Below are positions 1-8,128 of a stretch of DNA of 61,234 nt, piece by piece. The notes under the pieces were generated by a model. That model was not told where the DNA came from. It saw only the letters and a list, made by a program, of their open reading frames with translations, and ran no database searches. Location of the stretch: assembly GCA_030673895.1 (NCBI GenBank), contig JAUTCR010000020.1, positions 1 to 61,234 of the forward strand, given 5' to 3'. The position numbers and the translations under genes were made by a program. Source of the DNA: Verrucomicrobiota bacterium JB023 (GTDB taxonomy: Bacteria; Verrucomicrobiota; Verrucomicrobiia; Verrucomicrobiales; Akkermansiaceae). How positions within the stretch are numbered: the stretch's first letter is position 1; each line of letters opens with the position of its first letter.

Positions 1-369
1 CCCAAGTGCCAGAAGACAGGTTCCCCGGTCGATGTTTACAAGGCTCACCGCATCTGGTCAGCCCTGATCCTCTCTTCCTGGAGTTCCCATCCCGAAATCT
101 CGTGCAAGAAGTGCGCCGTTAAGCGTCAAATTGGCGCCGTCCTCTTCTGTGGCACCCTCGGTTGGTGGGGTTTTCCTTGGGGTGTCATTGGAACTCCCGT
201 CCAGATCATCCGGAACTTCTGTGCGATGGTCGCCAACCCCAAGGCAGGGCAACCTTCGCCCCTGCTCCTCAACCACGTCAAAGTTACCGTAGGCCAAAAG
301 CTGGCCATCGATCTACAAAACGAGCAAGCCGAACAGTCAATCCCGCCTGCACTCCCACCGCAGGTCTGA
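1..369 (+). CDS. C-terminal part of a zinc-ribbon membrane protein
   Basis: The window opens inside a reading frame of 122 codons that ends with TGA at 367-369; the start lies upstream. Visible pairs of cysteines (PKC near the left edge, then SCKKC about residues 39-43) suggest a zinc ribbon of the CxxC...CxxC type. They are followed by a short hydrophobic stretch around GWWGFPWGVIGTP that could be one or two membrane segments or a membrane hairpin. I know this arrangement only as an uncharacterised small protein in Verrucomicrobia and Planctomycetes. No enzymatic motif is visible and I assign no function. It is followed after 46 bases by pdxA on the same strand. Confidence 0.6.
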   Translation, partial: PKCQKTGSPVDVYKAHRIWSALILSSWSSHPEISCKKCAVKRQIGAVLFCGTLGWWGFPWGVIGTPVQIIRNFCAMVANPKAGQPSPLLLNHVKVTVGQKLAIDLQNEQAEQSIPPALPPQV

Positions 370-415
370 GCATCAGGCTTTGACCAATGTCCGAAAATGC
401 GAGAGCGTTTTCCTT

Positions 416-1396
416 GTGAGCACAGCCATCACCATCGGTGACCCTGCGGGAATCGGGCCGGAACTGGCCTTGAGAATCCTAAACGATCCGCCCACCGGAA
501 TGACCCCCGTTCTTGTGGGTGACTGGAGCCTTCTGCAACGGGTCTCCGCGACCACTGGCATCCCGGCCAATCACCCCGTGCTCGACCTCTCCTCTTTCAC
601 TCAAAAGCCCCCGAACACACCGGCAGTGCTCAACATTCCCCTCGAGGGCCTCGACCAACTCCCCCCCGGCCTGCCGACCTCGCTCTCAGGAGATGCCGCC
701 TACCAGTGGCTGACCACCGCCATCGACCTAACAATGGCAGGCACCTTCGACGCTCTCGTCACCTGCCCCCTCTCCAAGGAGGCCATGAACCTCGCCGGAC
801 ACCACTACGATGGCCACACTGAGATCCTCGTCGAGCGAACAAAGGCCAGCCAACACGCCATGATGCTGACCTCTCCCGAGGTCACCGCCACCCTCGTCAC
901 CACCCACACCTCCTTGGCCTCGGTCCCTCAAAAGCTAACCACGGAGCGCATTCTTGAAGTGACCCGTCTCACCGCCGAGGTCATTCCCCGCCTCTATCCA
1001 GAGGCTCCGAGCAAGAGAAACATCGCCATCCTCGGCCTCAATCCCCATGCGGGAGAGAACGGGCTCTTCGGCGAGGAAGAAGCCACCTTGATTGAGCCCG
1101 CTATCGCTCTCCTCAAGAAGGAAGGCCTTCCCATCATCGGACCTCTCCCGGCGGATACCGCCTTCATCAATTCCCTGCGTCCCACCATTGCGGCGCACAT
1201 CGCGATGTATCACGACCAAGGATTGATTCCTCTGAAAACCCTCTCCTTCGACCACGCGGTCAATGTCACGCTCGGCCTCCCCATCGTCCGGACTTCACCC
1301 GACCATGGCACAGCCTACAATCTGGCATGGCAAGGCGAGGCCTCGGACACCTCGCTGCGCGCCGCTTGCGAAATCGCACTCCGCCTCGCCCAATGA
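416..1396 (+). CDS. pdxA: 4-hydroxythreonine-4-phosphate dehydrogenase PdxA
   Basis: PdxA oxidises 4-phosphohydroxy-L-threonine with NAD in the DXP-dependent pathway to pyridoxal phosphate, in the cytoplasm. The frame shows the family signature GDPAGIGPE at the N-terminus. The metal-binding histidine blocks are DGHTE, NPHAGENG and MYHDQGL, in the expected order. The length of 326 residues is normal. I chose the GTG at 416 because the protein then begins VSTAITIGDPAG as family members do; the frame stays open back to a TTG at 380. There is no clear ribosome binding site. The gene is convergent with leuA, with a strong hairpin between them. Confidence 0.95.
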   Translation: MSTAITIGDPAGIGPELALRILNDPPTGMTPVLVGDWSLLQRVSATTGIPANHPVLDLSSFTQKPPNTPAVLNIPLEGLDQLPPGLPTSLSGDAAYQWLTTAIDLTMAGTFDALVTCPLSKEAMNLAGHHYDGHTEILVERTKASQHAMMLTSPEVTATLVTTHTSLASVPQKLTTERILEVTRLTAEVIPRLYPEAPSKRNIAILGLNPHAGENGLFGEEEATLIEPAIALLKKEGLPIIGPLPADTAFINSLRPTIAAHIAMYHDQGLIPLKTLSFDHAVNVTLGLPIVRTSPDHGTAYNLAWQGEASDTSLRAACEIALRLAQ

Positions 1397-1404
1397 GATT
1401 ATGG

Positions 1405-1435
1405 GCCCGTGACTGACAGTAGTCAGACCACGGGC
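1405..1435. terminator. Hairpin shared by convergent pdxA and leuA ends
   Basis: GCCCGTG-A-CTGAC, loop AGTA, then GTCAG-AC-CACGGGC form a near-perfect 12-bp stem-loop in the 59-base gap between two converging genes. There is no T tract on either side, so it is not a textbook intrinsic terminator. It may act with Rho or protect both 3' ends. Confidence 0.55.
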
Positions 1436-1455
1436 TAAGTGAACTCGCAGGATGA

Positions 1456-3138
1456 TTAGCGGAGCAAATTCCAAGCGCAGACGAGCGCCTTGACCCCCGC
1501 CAATTCGATCGACGTGTCGACGCCCGCGCCCCAGATGATGGAGCCATCATCCTTGCGGAGCTGCACGTAGGCAGCCGCATCCGCCCCCGAGCCTCCCTTG
1601 ATGGAATGAGAACGGTAATCGGTGAGCACGAAGTCCTTCCATCCTTGCGAACTCATTGCCTGCACGAAGGCGTTGATTGGGCCGTTCCCGACCCCCTTCA
1701 GGGTCAGCTCATCCCCCTTGCGACGCACCTTCGCCGTGCAACCCACCTCGCCCCGCTCACCCACGTGGTGATCGAGTTCATAGTCGAGAAGCTCCAGCTC
1801 GGTCTGGACATTGACAAACTGCTCGCGGAAGGCCGCCCCCACTTCATCCGGGCTTAGCTCGCTACCGCGCTCATCAGCCATGTCGTAGATGCGTTTGCCC
1901 ACCTGGGGATGCATCGTCTTCGGCAGATCGAAGCCGTGATCCTTATCGAGAATGTAGGCCACCCCTCCTTTCCCGCTCTGAGAATTGATTCTAACAATTG
2001 ATTCGTAGCTTCTGCCAATATCTACGGGGTCTATCGTTAGGTAAGGAACTCCCCAGTAGATGGCATCATTCTCCTTGGTTTCCTTATCCCGCCGGTCGAA
2101 GCCCTTCTTGATGGCATCCTGGTGGCTGCCGGAGAAGGCGGTGAAGACAAGCTCGCCCGCGTAGGGCTGCCGGTCGGGGACGACCATCCTCGTCGTCCGC
2201 TCATAGACTTCGCGCAAGCGAGGCAGGTCCGAGAAATCCAACCCTGTCTCAATGCCATGGCTATTCATGTTTAGAGCCACGGTGACGATATCAAGGTTTC
2301 CGGTCCGTTCGCCATTGCCGAAGAGAGTTCCTTCCACCCGATCCGCGCCGGCCAGAAGGCCCAGCTCCGTGGCGGCAACCCCCGTGCCCCGGTCATTGTG
2401 GGTGTGCAGGGAGATGAAGACCTTTTCTCTCTCCTTCAAGTTCCGGCACATCCACTCGATCTGATCGGCGTGCACGTTCGGAGTCGTCCACTCGACGGTC
2501 GCTGGCAGATTGAGGATCATCCGGTCCTCCACCGTGGGCTGCCAGACCTCCATCACCGCTTCACAAATCTCAAGCGAGAAGTCCAACTCGGTATCCGAAA
2601 AGGATTCGGGCGAATACTGGAGGCGGATTTTCGTCTCAGGAATCGTCGGAACGAGTTCCTTGACCACCTTCGCTCCCTCCACCGCGATGGCTTTGATGTC
2701 CTCCATGGTGGCATCTCCGAAGGTGACCTTCCGCTGCAGGGTGCTGGTCGAATTGTAGATATGGACGATGACCTCCCGCGCCCCCTTGATGGCCTCGAAG
2801 GTTCGCTCGATCAAATGCCGACGGGTCTGAACCAGGACTTGCAAGGTGACATCCTCGGGGATGCGATCTTCGTCAATCAAGCGGCGCAGAAACTGAAACT
2901 CGGTCTCGCTCGCACTCGGGAATCCGACCTCGATTTCCTTGAAACCCACACCTACCAAGAGATCGAACATCTCCAGCTTTTCCTCCACGGTCATGGGCAC
3001 GGGAAGTGCCTGATTGCCATCGCGTAGGTCCACCGAACACCAGGTGGGTGCTTCGGTGATCTCCTTCTCAGGCCACTGCCGGTCCGGCAACGCAACCTTG
3101 GGAAAAGGGCGGTACTTTCGAATGGATTCGATTTTCAT
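1456..3138 (-). CDS. leuA: 2-isopropylmalate synthase, long type
   Basis: This enzyme condenses acetyl-CoA with 2-oxoisovalerate in the first committed step of leucine synthesis. The 560-residue length and the early sequence MKIESIRKYRPFPKV match the long LeuA type found in actinobacteria, some proteobacteria and Verrucomicrobia. The TIM-barrel domain shows the metal and substrate motif DLRDGNQAL near residue 40 and HTHNDRGTG near the middle. The C-terminal third corresponds to the LeuA regulatory domain that binds leucine. The frame is open upstream of 3138 by 28 codons, but only this ATG gives the family N-terminus. No leader peptide or T-box could be recognised in the upstream gap. Confidence 0.95.
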   Translation of the reverse strand: MKIESIRKYRPFPKVALPDRQWPEKEITEAPTWCSVDLRDGNQALPVPMTVEEKLEMFDLLVGVGFKEIEVGFPSASETEFQFLRRLIDEDRIPEDVTLQVLVQTRRHLIERTFEAIKGAREVIVHIYNSTSTLQRKVTFGDATMEDIKAIAVEGAKVVKELVPTIPETKIRLQYSPESFSDTELDFSLEICEAVMEVWQPTVEDRMILNLPATVEWTTPNVHADQIEWMCRNLKEREKVFISLHTHNDRGTGVAATELGLLAGADRVEGTLFGNGERTGNLDIVTVALNMNSHGIETGLDFSDLPRLREVYERTTRMVVPDRQPYAGELVFTAFSGSHQDAIKKGFDRRDKETKENDAIYWGVPYLTIDPVDIGRSYESIVRINSQSGKGGVAYILDKDHGFDLPKTMHPQVGKRIYDMADERGSELSPDEVGAAFREQFVNVQTELELLDYELDHHVGERGEVGCTAKVRRKGDELTLKGVGNGPINAFVQAMSSQGWKDFVLTDYRSHSIKGGSGADAAAYVQLRKDDGSIIWGAGVDTSIELAGVKALVCAWNLLR

Positions 3139-3421
3139 GCTGCTTGGTTTTCGTTTAGGTGACGTCCCTAACCCTCTTTGCCAAGCGCCAAACAAAAGAA
3201 TGACCGATGAGGTCATCTCCAAGGCCGACGCTGAACAATAGAGAATTCAACTCCCGGCCTTCAGGCGAGGAGGAGGAGCAAGTTAAGCTCGAGGTTCAGC
3301 GTCACGGGAATTAAGAAAACCCCGCTTGCCTCAACTGTCCAGCCTTCAATTCTGGCTTCAGTCCCAATGACATTTGAGCACCCCCGCACACCAAGGCGTC
3401 GCCCCCTCGGCGATTAAGGGC

Positions 3422-4897
3422 TCACTCACCACTTCTGCTAAGACGGGTCGCCTTCCGCCACTCTTCGGGCGTCAAGCCCGGAATCGGTGTCGTCATCCAG
3501 ACGAGATCACCTCGATTGCCCCTACCAGGCAGCCCCTTATCGTCGACCTTGTCTGGCCCGACCGACCAAAGATGCGGGGTGCCATCTGGCTTTCTCAGGT
3601 AGCGAAACGGAGCCTGCGAGAAAGGATCGTTGGGCAAGGTGACCGGGAGTTCGCTCAACTTTTCCGGATAGACTCCATGGCTCAGCCGATAACGCTCCAA
3701 GGCAATCGCAGTCAGAACCAACAATCGCTGAGCTTCAATACGACGGACCTTCGCCAAATGACTTGAAATTATCCGCGCAGTTCCCCCGAGATAATCGTGC
3801 AATGGCAAACGAGCTTCCGCCTCTGCCGCCAAGCGTTTTTCAAAACTGAGACGATCAGGCTCTTTGCTTAAATCAAGACCTTGCAAGGCTTCCAGCACCG
3901 CACGAGCCTCGTTCGCCCACGAAGCTTTGTAGGTCCCCTTGGGGATGAGAGCGAACAAGTCGCGGTCTTCGAAAAAATTCATTTCTGCAAGAGCCTCCTC
4001 CAACGCAACAAGACCAAACGCCAGCTCGCCTTGCACCACCCTTGGCAGCCCGTCATAGGGTGAAGCCCGCAGCAAGGTCTCCACTTCCTGCAACTGGTCA
4101 TCACTCAACGCCAATCCTCGGAGAATCTCCTCGACGGAATCAAGCATCAGGCTCGTTACCGCCGCCTTCACCAAAGCACTCAGAAGAACGGGCTGCTCCT
4201 GGGACCCGAGCATCTTCGCGAAGATGCGAAGCCTCGACAAGGCTCGTTCGTCATCCTGCAAGTGAACGGCAAAGATCACGTCTTCCTCACAGGCTCCCGC
4301 TAGATGCAGCATATCGAGGTAACTGAGCGAAGCCTTGTTAAGGTCCAACAACACACTTGGATCGTAATCAATTTGAAATTCCTTCGTTTGCAAGGCTCCA
4401 GCCAATTCATCCAGACCTTGCCGACGATCATCCCTGATTCGATCCAGTTCTCGCACGGCCTCCATCAAATCCCCGGGTCGACTGCTCTCTTCCAGCCACA
4501 ATCTCAAATCCTGTTGCGCGGTAAGCAGCGGCTCCTCCACTGGCGCTCGAACATCCTCGCGCTCGTTCGTGATTCCGGCCGGTTGACGCCCCAAGCGCAC
4601 CAGGTCGGGTGTCGCTCTATACCGGTCCGCATCCCACTGGTTGGTGAGCATCGGCAGTAAGGTGACATTTTTTTCAGGAGGCAGTGCCGTTGCATTCAGC
4701 TGACTCCACTCGAGGCTCATTCCTTGTTCCTCCGCCTGCTGCACCAACCTCTCAATAGCTCGCTCCCCTCGCCGTGTTTCCCAAACAAGGGCGAGGCCCA
4801 CGAAGGCCATCAAGATCCAAGGGCCCCAAATCAAGATAGGCTTCCAAGGAAATCGGTGCGCGATTAACCAGATCAATTTGGAGACCTTTTGACGCAT
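3422..4897 (-). CDS. Membrane-anchored protein of unknown function
   Basis: A 491-residue protein with one N-terminal membrane segment (about residues 17-38, ILIWGPWILMAFVGLALVW) and a long soluble region rich in Leu and Glu that is probably helical. The C-terminal part contains a helix ending in ALERYRLSHGVYPEKLSEL, then DPFSQAPFRYLRK and a short SVGPDKVDDKG stretch. Such a tail recurs in Verrucomicrobia and Planctomycetes and resembles the end of type II secretion pseudopilins; this resemblance is from memory. I chose the ATG at 4897, which places the membrane segment near the N-terminus; an in-frame start at 5032 is possible. It is divergent from the metallopeptidase gene. I do not recognise a function. 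Confidence 0.7.
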   Translation of the reverse strand: MRQKVSKLIWLIAHRFPWKPILIWGPWILMAFVGLALVWETRRGERAIERLVQQAEEQGMSLEWSQLNATALPPEKNVTLLPMLTNQWDADRYRATPDLVRLGRQPAGITNEREDVRAPVEEPLLTAQQDLRLWLEESSRPGDLMEAVRELDRIRDDRRQGLDELAGALQTKEFQIDYDPSVLLDLNKASLSYLDMLHLAGACEEDVIFAVHLQDDERALSRLRIFAKMLGSQEQPVLLSALVKAAVTSLMLDSVEEILRGLALSDDQLQEVETLLRASPYDGLPRVVQGELAFGLVALEEALAEMNFFEDRDLFALIPKGTYKASWANEARAVLEALQGLDLSKEPDRLSFEKRLAAEAEARLPLHDYLGGTARIISSHLAKVRRIEAQRLLVLTAIALERYRLSHGVYPEKLSELPVTLPNDPFSQAPFRYLRKPDGTPHLWSVGPDKVDDKGLPGRGNRGDLVWMTTPIPGLTPEEWRKATRLSRSGE

Positions 4898-5175
4898 GTT
4901 CTTCAAGGGCTCTGAGGCTATTTCATCTTCCGCAAAAAGAGAAAGGCCTTTGCGGCCAAGTGTCGAGATCGTCAACCAAACAGCGCAAGCTGCCATGCTC
5001 TTCAAGCAAGCTGACGCCCCATCTTTCCCCATTACCTCAGCTCAGTTCTAGAGAACGCGGTGATAAAATCCGCGCCCGCCCAACAACAGAACAGCCCGAA
5101 TTGAAATATTTTTGACAAATCTGCTCCACATCCAGCGAAAAATATCCCATCCTTCACAGATAGGATCGCCACATC

Positions 5176-6120
5176 ATGAAAAGAATCGTCCCGCTCTGCC
5201 TTCCTCTCATTGTCACCGCCTTTGCGCTGACCACCGTTCATGAGCCTGCTACCGTCGCTCCTCCTGACGAGGCCTTGCGGGAAGAATTCCAACTTGCCGA
5301 CCACTACCAGAAGGCTCTCGTTCTCGAAGGATTCCCTATCGTTGCCTCTGGGAAAGTGGCCGACGAGAGCCTCCACGAAGCGGCCTATGTGATCCGGAAG
5401 ATGCTCAAGAACCGCCCCGATGTCCTCCGTCAACTCGCCGAGAACAAGATTCGCCTCGGCATCATGGCCACTGACGAGCGGACCACCGACCTGCCTGAGC
5501 ACAGTGACCTCGAGCCACCCGAATTCTGGGACCGGCGCGCTCGCGGCCTTGGAGCAACGCGCATCCGTCCAGCCGTTTCCTGCGGCGAAGAGAACCTCCT
5601 CCACAACCCCGGCGATCCTTACAACACGGAGTCGATTATGGTTCACGAGTTTGCTCATGCCATCCACCTCATGGCCGTCAACGACCTCGACCCAACCTTC
5701 GACGAACGACTTGAGGCAACCTACCGGGATGCGATGGCCCGCGGCCTCTGGAAGGATAAGTATGCTGCTGAGAACTCGCGCGAATACTTCGCGGAAGGCG
5801 TTCAATCCTGGTTCGACACCAACCGTGAGAACGATGATCAGCACAACCACGTCAACACCCGGGCCGAACTCATTGACTACGATCCCGGCCTGGCAAATCT
5901 CGTGAAGGAAGTCTTCGGCGAAAACGATTGGCGCTACGTCCGTGCTGACGATCCATCCCGGGCCAACGACCCTCATCTTAAAACCCTCGACCGCTCCAAG
6001 CTCCCTTCCTTTGCCTGGACCGAGGAGGAAAACGAGGCCTACGCCGAAGTTTCAGAGAACGGACACCTCAAGGAATCTGCGAAAAAGCCAAAAGAAGAAC
6101 AGCCCGCCGCTGCCAACTGA
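5176..6120 (+). CDS. Secreted zinc metallopeptidase, lethal-factor-like fold suspected
   Basis: The 314-residue product begins with a signal peptide (MKRIVPLCLPLIVTAFALTTV). It carries a canonical zincin motif HEFAH at residues 157-161, followed by EYFAEG at about 203-208, whose glutamate is a good third zinc ligand. This HExxH plus (E)YFAE spacing resembles the anthrax lethal-factor-like C-terminal peptidase domain seen in other secreted bacterial proteins; that assignment is an inference. The C-terminus is charged and rich in Lys and Glu. The sulfatase gene follows after 20 bases on the same strand, so the two are probably co-transcribed and both exported. Confidence 0.8.
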   Translation: MKRIVPLCLPLIVTAFALTTVHEPATVAPPDEALREEFQLADHYQKALVLEGFPIVASGKVADESLHEAAYVIRKMLKNRPDVLRQLAENKIRLGIMATDERTTDLPEHSDLEPPEFWDRRARGLGATRIRPAVSCGEENLLHNPGDPYNTESIMVHEFAHAIHLMAVNDLDPTFDERLEATYRDAMARGLWKDKYAAENSREYFAEGVQSWFDTNRENDDQHNHVNTRAELIDYDPGLANLVKEVFGENDWRYVRADDPSRANDPHLKTLDRSKLPSFAWTEEENEAYAEVSENGHLKESAKKPKEEQPAAAN

Positions 6121-6140
6121 ACCCGACCCTCTCATCATCG

Positions 6141-7583
6141 ATGAAGATTTCTATTCTCATTCTTTTCCTTTGTAGCCTCACCCTCCGGGCGAAGGAGCCG
6201 TCGGTAGAACAATCCGGGAAACCCAACATCCTGTTCATTGCGCTCGACGACTTGAACAACTGGATTGGTTGCCTGGGAGGACATCCTCAGGCACTCACTC
6301 CAAATCTCGACCGTCTGGCCGCACAATCTGTCCTTTTCACCAACGCCCACTGTGTCGGCTCAGCCTGTAATCCGTCGCGGACAGCCATCTTCACCGGACA
6401 ATCGCCGGCCACCACCGGCCTTTACCGCAATGGTCAGTCGATGAGGGAACTTCTCCCCGAGGCCGAGCTCCTACCGGACTACCTGCGCAGGGAAGGCTAC
6501 TATGCCTCGGGTTCAGGCAAGATGTTGCATTACTTCATCAATGCCAGCAGCTGGGACACCTACTTTCCAGACAAGGAGAAGGAAGATCCCTTCCCCTTCA
6601 CCCTCTATCCCGAGGAACGTCCCGTTTCGATCCCCCGCGCCGGGAAGTGGATGTATGTCGAGACGGACTGGGCAGCCCTTGACTGCACGGATGAGGAGTT
6701 TGGCGGCGACTACGCGGTCTCGAACTACATCGCCGACCGCCTAGCCGACCCCGACCATGGCGAGGGCAAGCCCTTCTTCCTCGCCTGTGGATTCTACCGC
6801 CCTCATGAGCCTTGGTTCGTGCCCAAGAAATACTTTGAGCCTTTTCCTCTCGAGTCCATTCAGCTGCCCCTGGGCTACAAGGCCGACGACCTGGAAGACA
6901 TCCCCGAGCGTGGGCAAAAATACGCCCGTAATCGCTACTTCGATCACATTCGGAAACACGATCAGTGGAAGCAAGCCATCCAAGGATACCTCGCTTCCAT
7001 CTACTTCGCCGATTGCCAACTGGGTCGGGTGCTCGATGCCCTGGACAAGAGTCCACACAAGGACAACACCATCGTCGTTCTCTGGTCGGATCACGGTTGG
7101 CACCTAGGGGAAAAGGAGCATTGGCAGAAGTACACCGCTTGGCACGATAACACCAACGTGCCTCTCATGATCCGGGTTCCCGAAGGAACGACCGGTCTCG
7201 TAGCAGGAACCCAGCCGGCCCGTTGCACGCGTCCCGTCTCGCTCCTATCCCTTTATCCAACTTTGCTCGAACTTGCCGGCTTACCCGAGCGCGAGGAGAA
7301 TGATGGTCCCTCCTTGGTTCCTTTGTTAGAGAATCCAAACGCGAGCTGGAATCATGTCGCCGTCACCCATCTCGATCACCCGGGCGACATGGGGATTAGT
7401 GATCAAGAGTATCGCTACATTCGGTACCGTGATGGTTCTGAAGAGCTTTACCATCTCCCGACTGATCCTCACGAATGGCATAATCTTTCCGCCGACCACA
7501 CACACACCAAAGCGCTCGAGGCGATCCGGAAGAAGGCACCGACCAAGCTGGCTCCGCTCAGGGAGACCCCTTTGAAGAGCTAA
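6141..7583 (+). CDS. Secreted sulfatase, formylglycine type
   Basis: A 480-residue sulfatase of the alkaline phosphatase superfamily with an N-terminal signal peptide (MKISILILFLCSLTLRA). The catalytic signature is CNPSR at residues 76-80; the Cys is expected to be converted to formylglycine by a maturase encoded elsewhere. Calcium and active-site motifs are also present: ALDDLNNW near the N-terminus and WSDHGWHLGEKEHW near residue 320. Overall it resembles iduronate-2-sulfatase-like enzymes of marine Verrucomicrobia and Planctomycetes that desulfate algal polysaccharides. The exact substrate cannot be read from the sequence. The gene is followed by a clear terminator. Confidence 0.93.
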   Translation: MKISILILFLCSLTLRAKEPSVEQSGKPNILFIALDDLNNWIGCLGGHPQALTPNLDRLAAQSVLFTNAHCVGSACNPSRTAIFTGQSPATTGLYRNGQSMRELLPEAELLPDYLRREGYYASGSGKMLHYFINASSWDTYFPDKEKEDPFPFTLYPEERPVSIPRAGKWMYVETDWAALDCTDEEFGGDYAVSNYIADRLADPDHGEGKPFFLACGFYRPHEPWFVPKKYFEPFPLESIQLPLGYKADDLEDIPERGQKYARNRYFDHIRKHDQWKQAIQGYLASIYFADCQLGRVLDALDKSPHKDNTIVVLWSDHGWHLGEKEHWQKYTAWHDNTNVPLMIRVPEGTTGLVAGTQPARCTRPVSLLSLYPTLLELAGLPEREENDGPSLVPLLENPNASWNHVAVTHLDHPGDMGISDQEYRYIRYRDGSEELYHLPTDPHEWHNLSADHTHTKALEAIRKKAPTKLAPLRETPLKS

Positions 7584-7625
7584 GCCCATCGAGCCACGGC
7601 TCACTTCCGGAGGCCCGAGCCAGAT

Positions 7626-7673
7626 TAGCCCCTTTGGGTAGGATATTTCCTGCCTGAAGGGGCTTTTTATTTG
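7626..7673 (+). terminator. Intrinsic terminator after the sulfatase
   Basis: AGCCCCTT at 7627 pairs with AAGGGGCT ending at 7663. An inner helix GGTAGG/CCTGCC lies around the ATATTT loop, and the right arm runs directly into TTTTT. It lies 43 bases after the sulfatase stop codon and closes the metallopeptidase-sulfatase unit. Confidence 0.85.
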
Positions 7674-7863
7674 AATGGTTACCGAGAACGAGTCCGCCTC
7701 CCGAATTCTCCAGCCTCTCCACTCAAAGAGCCCCGGCGTCCCGCCGGTGCCAAGTCCCGAGCGTCTCCTTCTCCCAAGGACTTGTTCGAGCCTACGGCTG
7801 AGATGGCCGATTCTGCCCAATCTTAAGCCAGCTCCATTCATCCCAAGAGTCGAAGACACCACA

Positions 7864-7978
7864 GACTGCGTCAGCCTGCTGGAACGCGCCACGGGCACCT
7901 CAACGCCTGAAGCACTCGGCACGACCGGAAACGCCAGCAGGCTGGCTTCACCAAAGCGGCAGCAGGCTGCCGCAGTCC
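7864..7978. repeat. Structured repeat with nested inverted CAGCAGGCTG units
   Basis: GACTGCGTCAGCCTGCTGG at 7864-7882 is an inverted partner of GGCAGCAGGCTGCCGCAGTC near 7958-7978. A third unit, GCCAGCAGGCTGGC, is itself a palindrome at 7933-7946. The element lies in the 545-base gene-free stretch between the sulfatase and the VIT/VWA gene. Open frames across it (both strands) are low-complexity and show no protein signature, so I read it as non-coding. It resembles dispersed REP-like repeats. Confidence 0.55.
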
Positions 7979-8128
7979 AGGGACCGTCTGGGCGGGACAG
8001 CTTGTGAGGAGATTCACCCACACTCCGAGCTGTCCTTCTCCAAGCATCATTTTCCTAACGATTTCATCCCGGCTTCACCGAACCTTCACACAAGACGGCC
8101 AATTTCATGCCGACATCCAAACCGAGCC

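Noticed and set aside
3139-3421. Leucine leader peptide or T-box upstream of leuA
   Set aside because: No run of leucine codons, T-box sequence or terminator/antiterminator pair was seen.
5032-5976. A 314-codon open frame on the minus strand
   Set aside because: It is antisense to the metallopeptidase gene with its HEFAH motif.
7675-8007. Open frame in the gap after the sulfatase
   Set aside because: It crosses the inverted repeat at 7864-7978, is of low complexity and has no signature.
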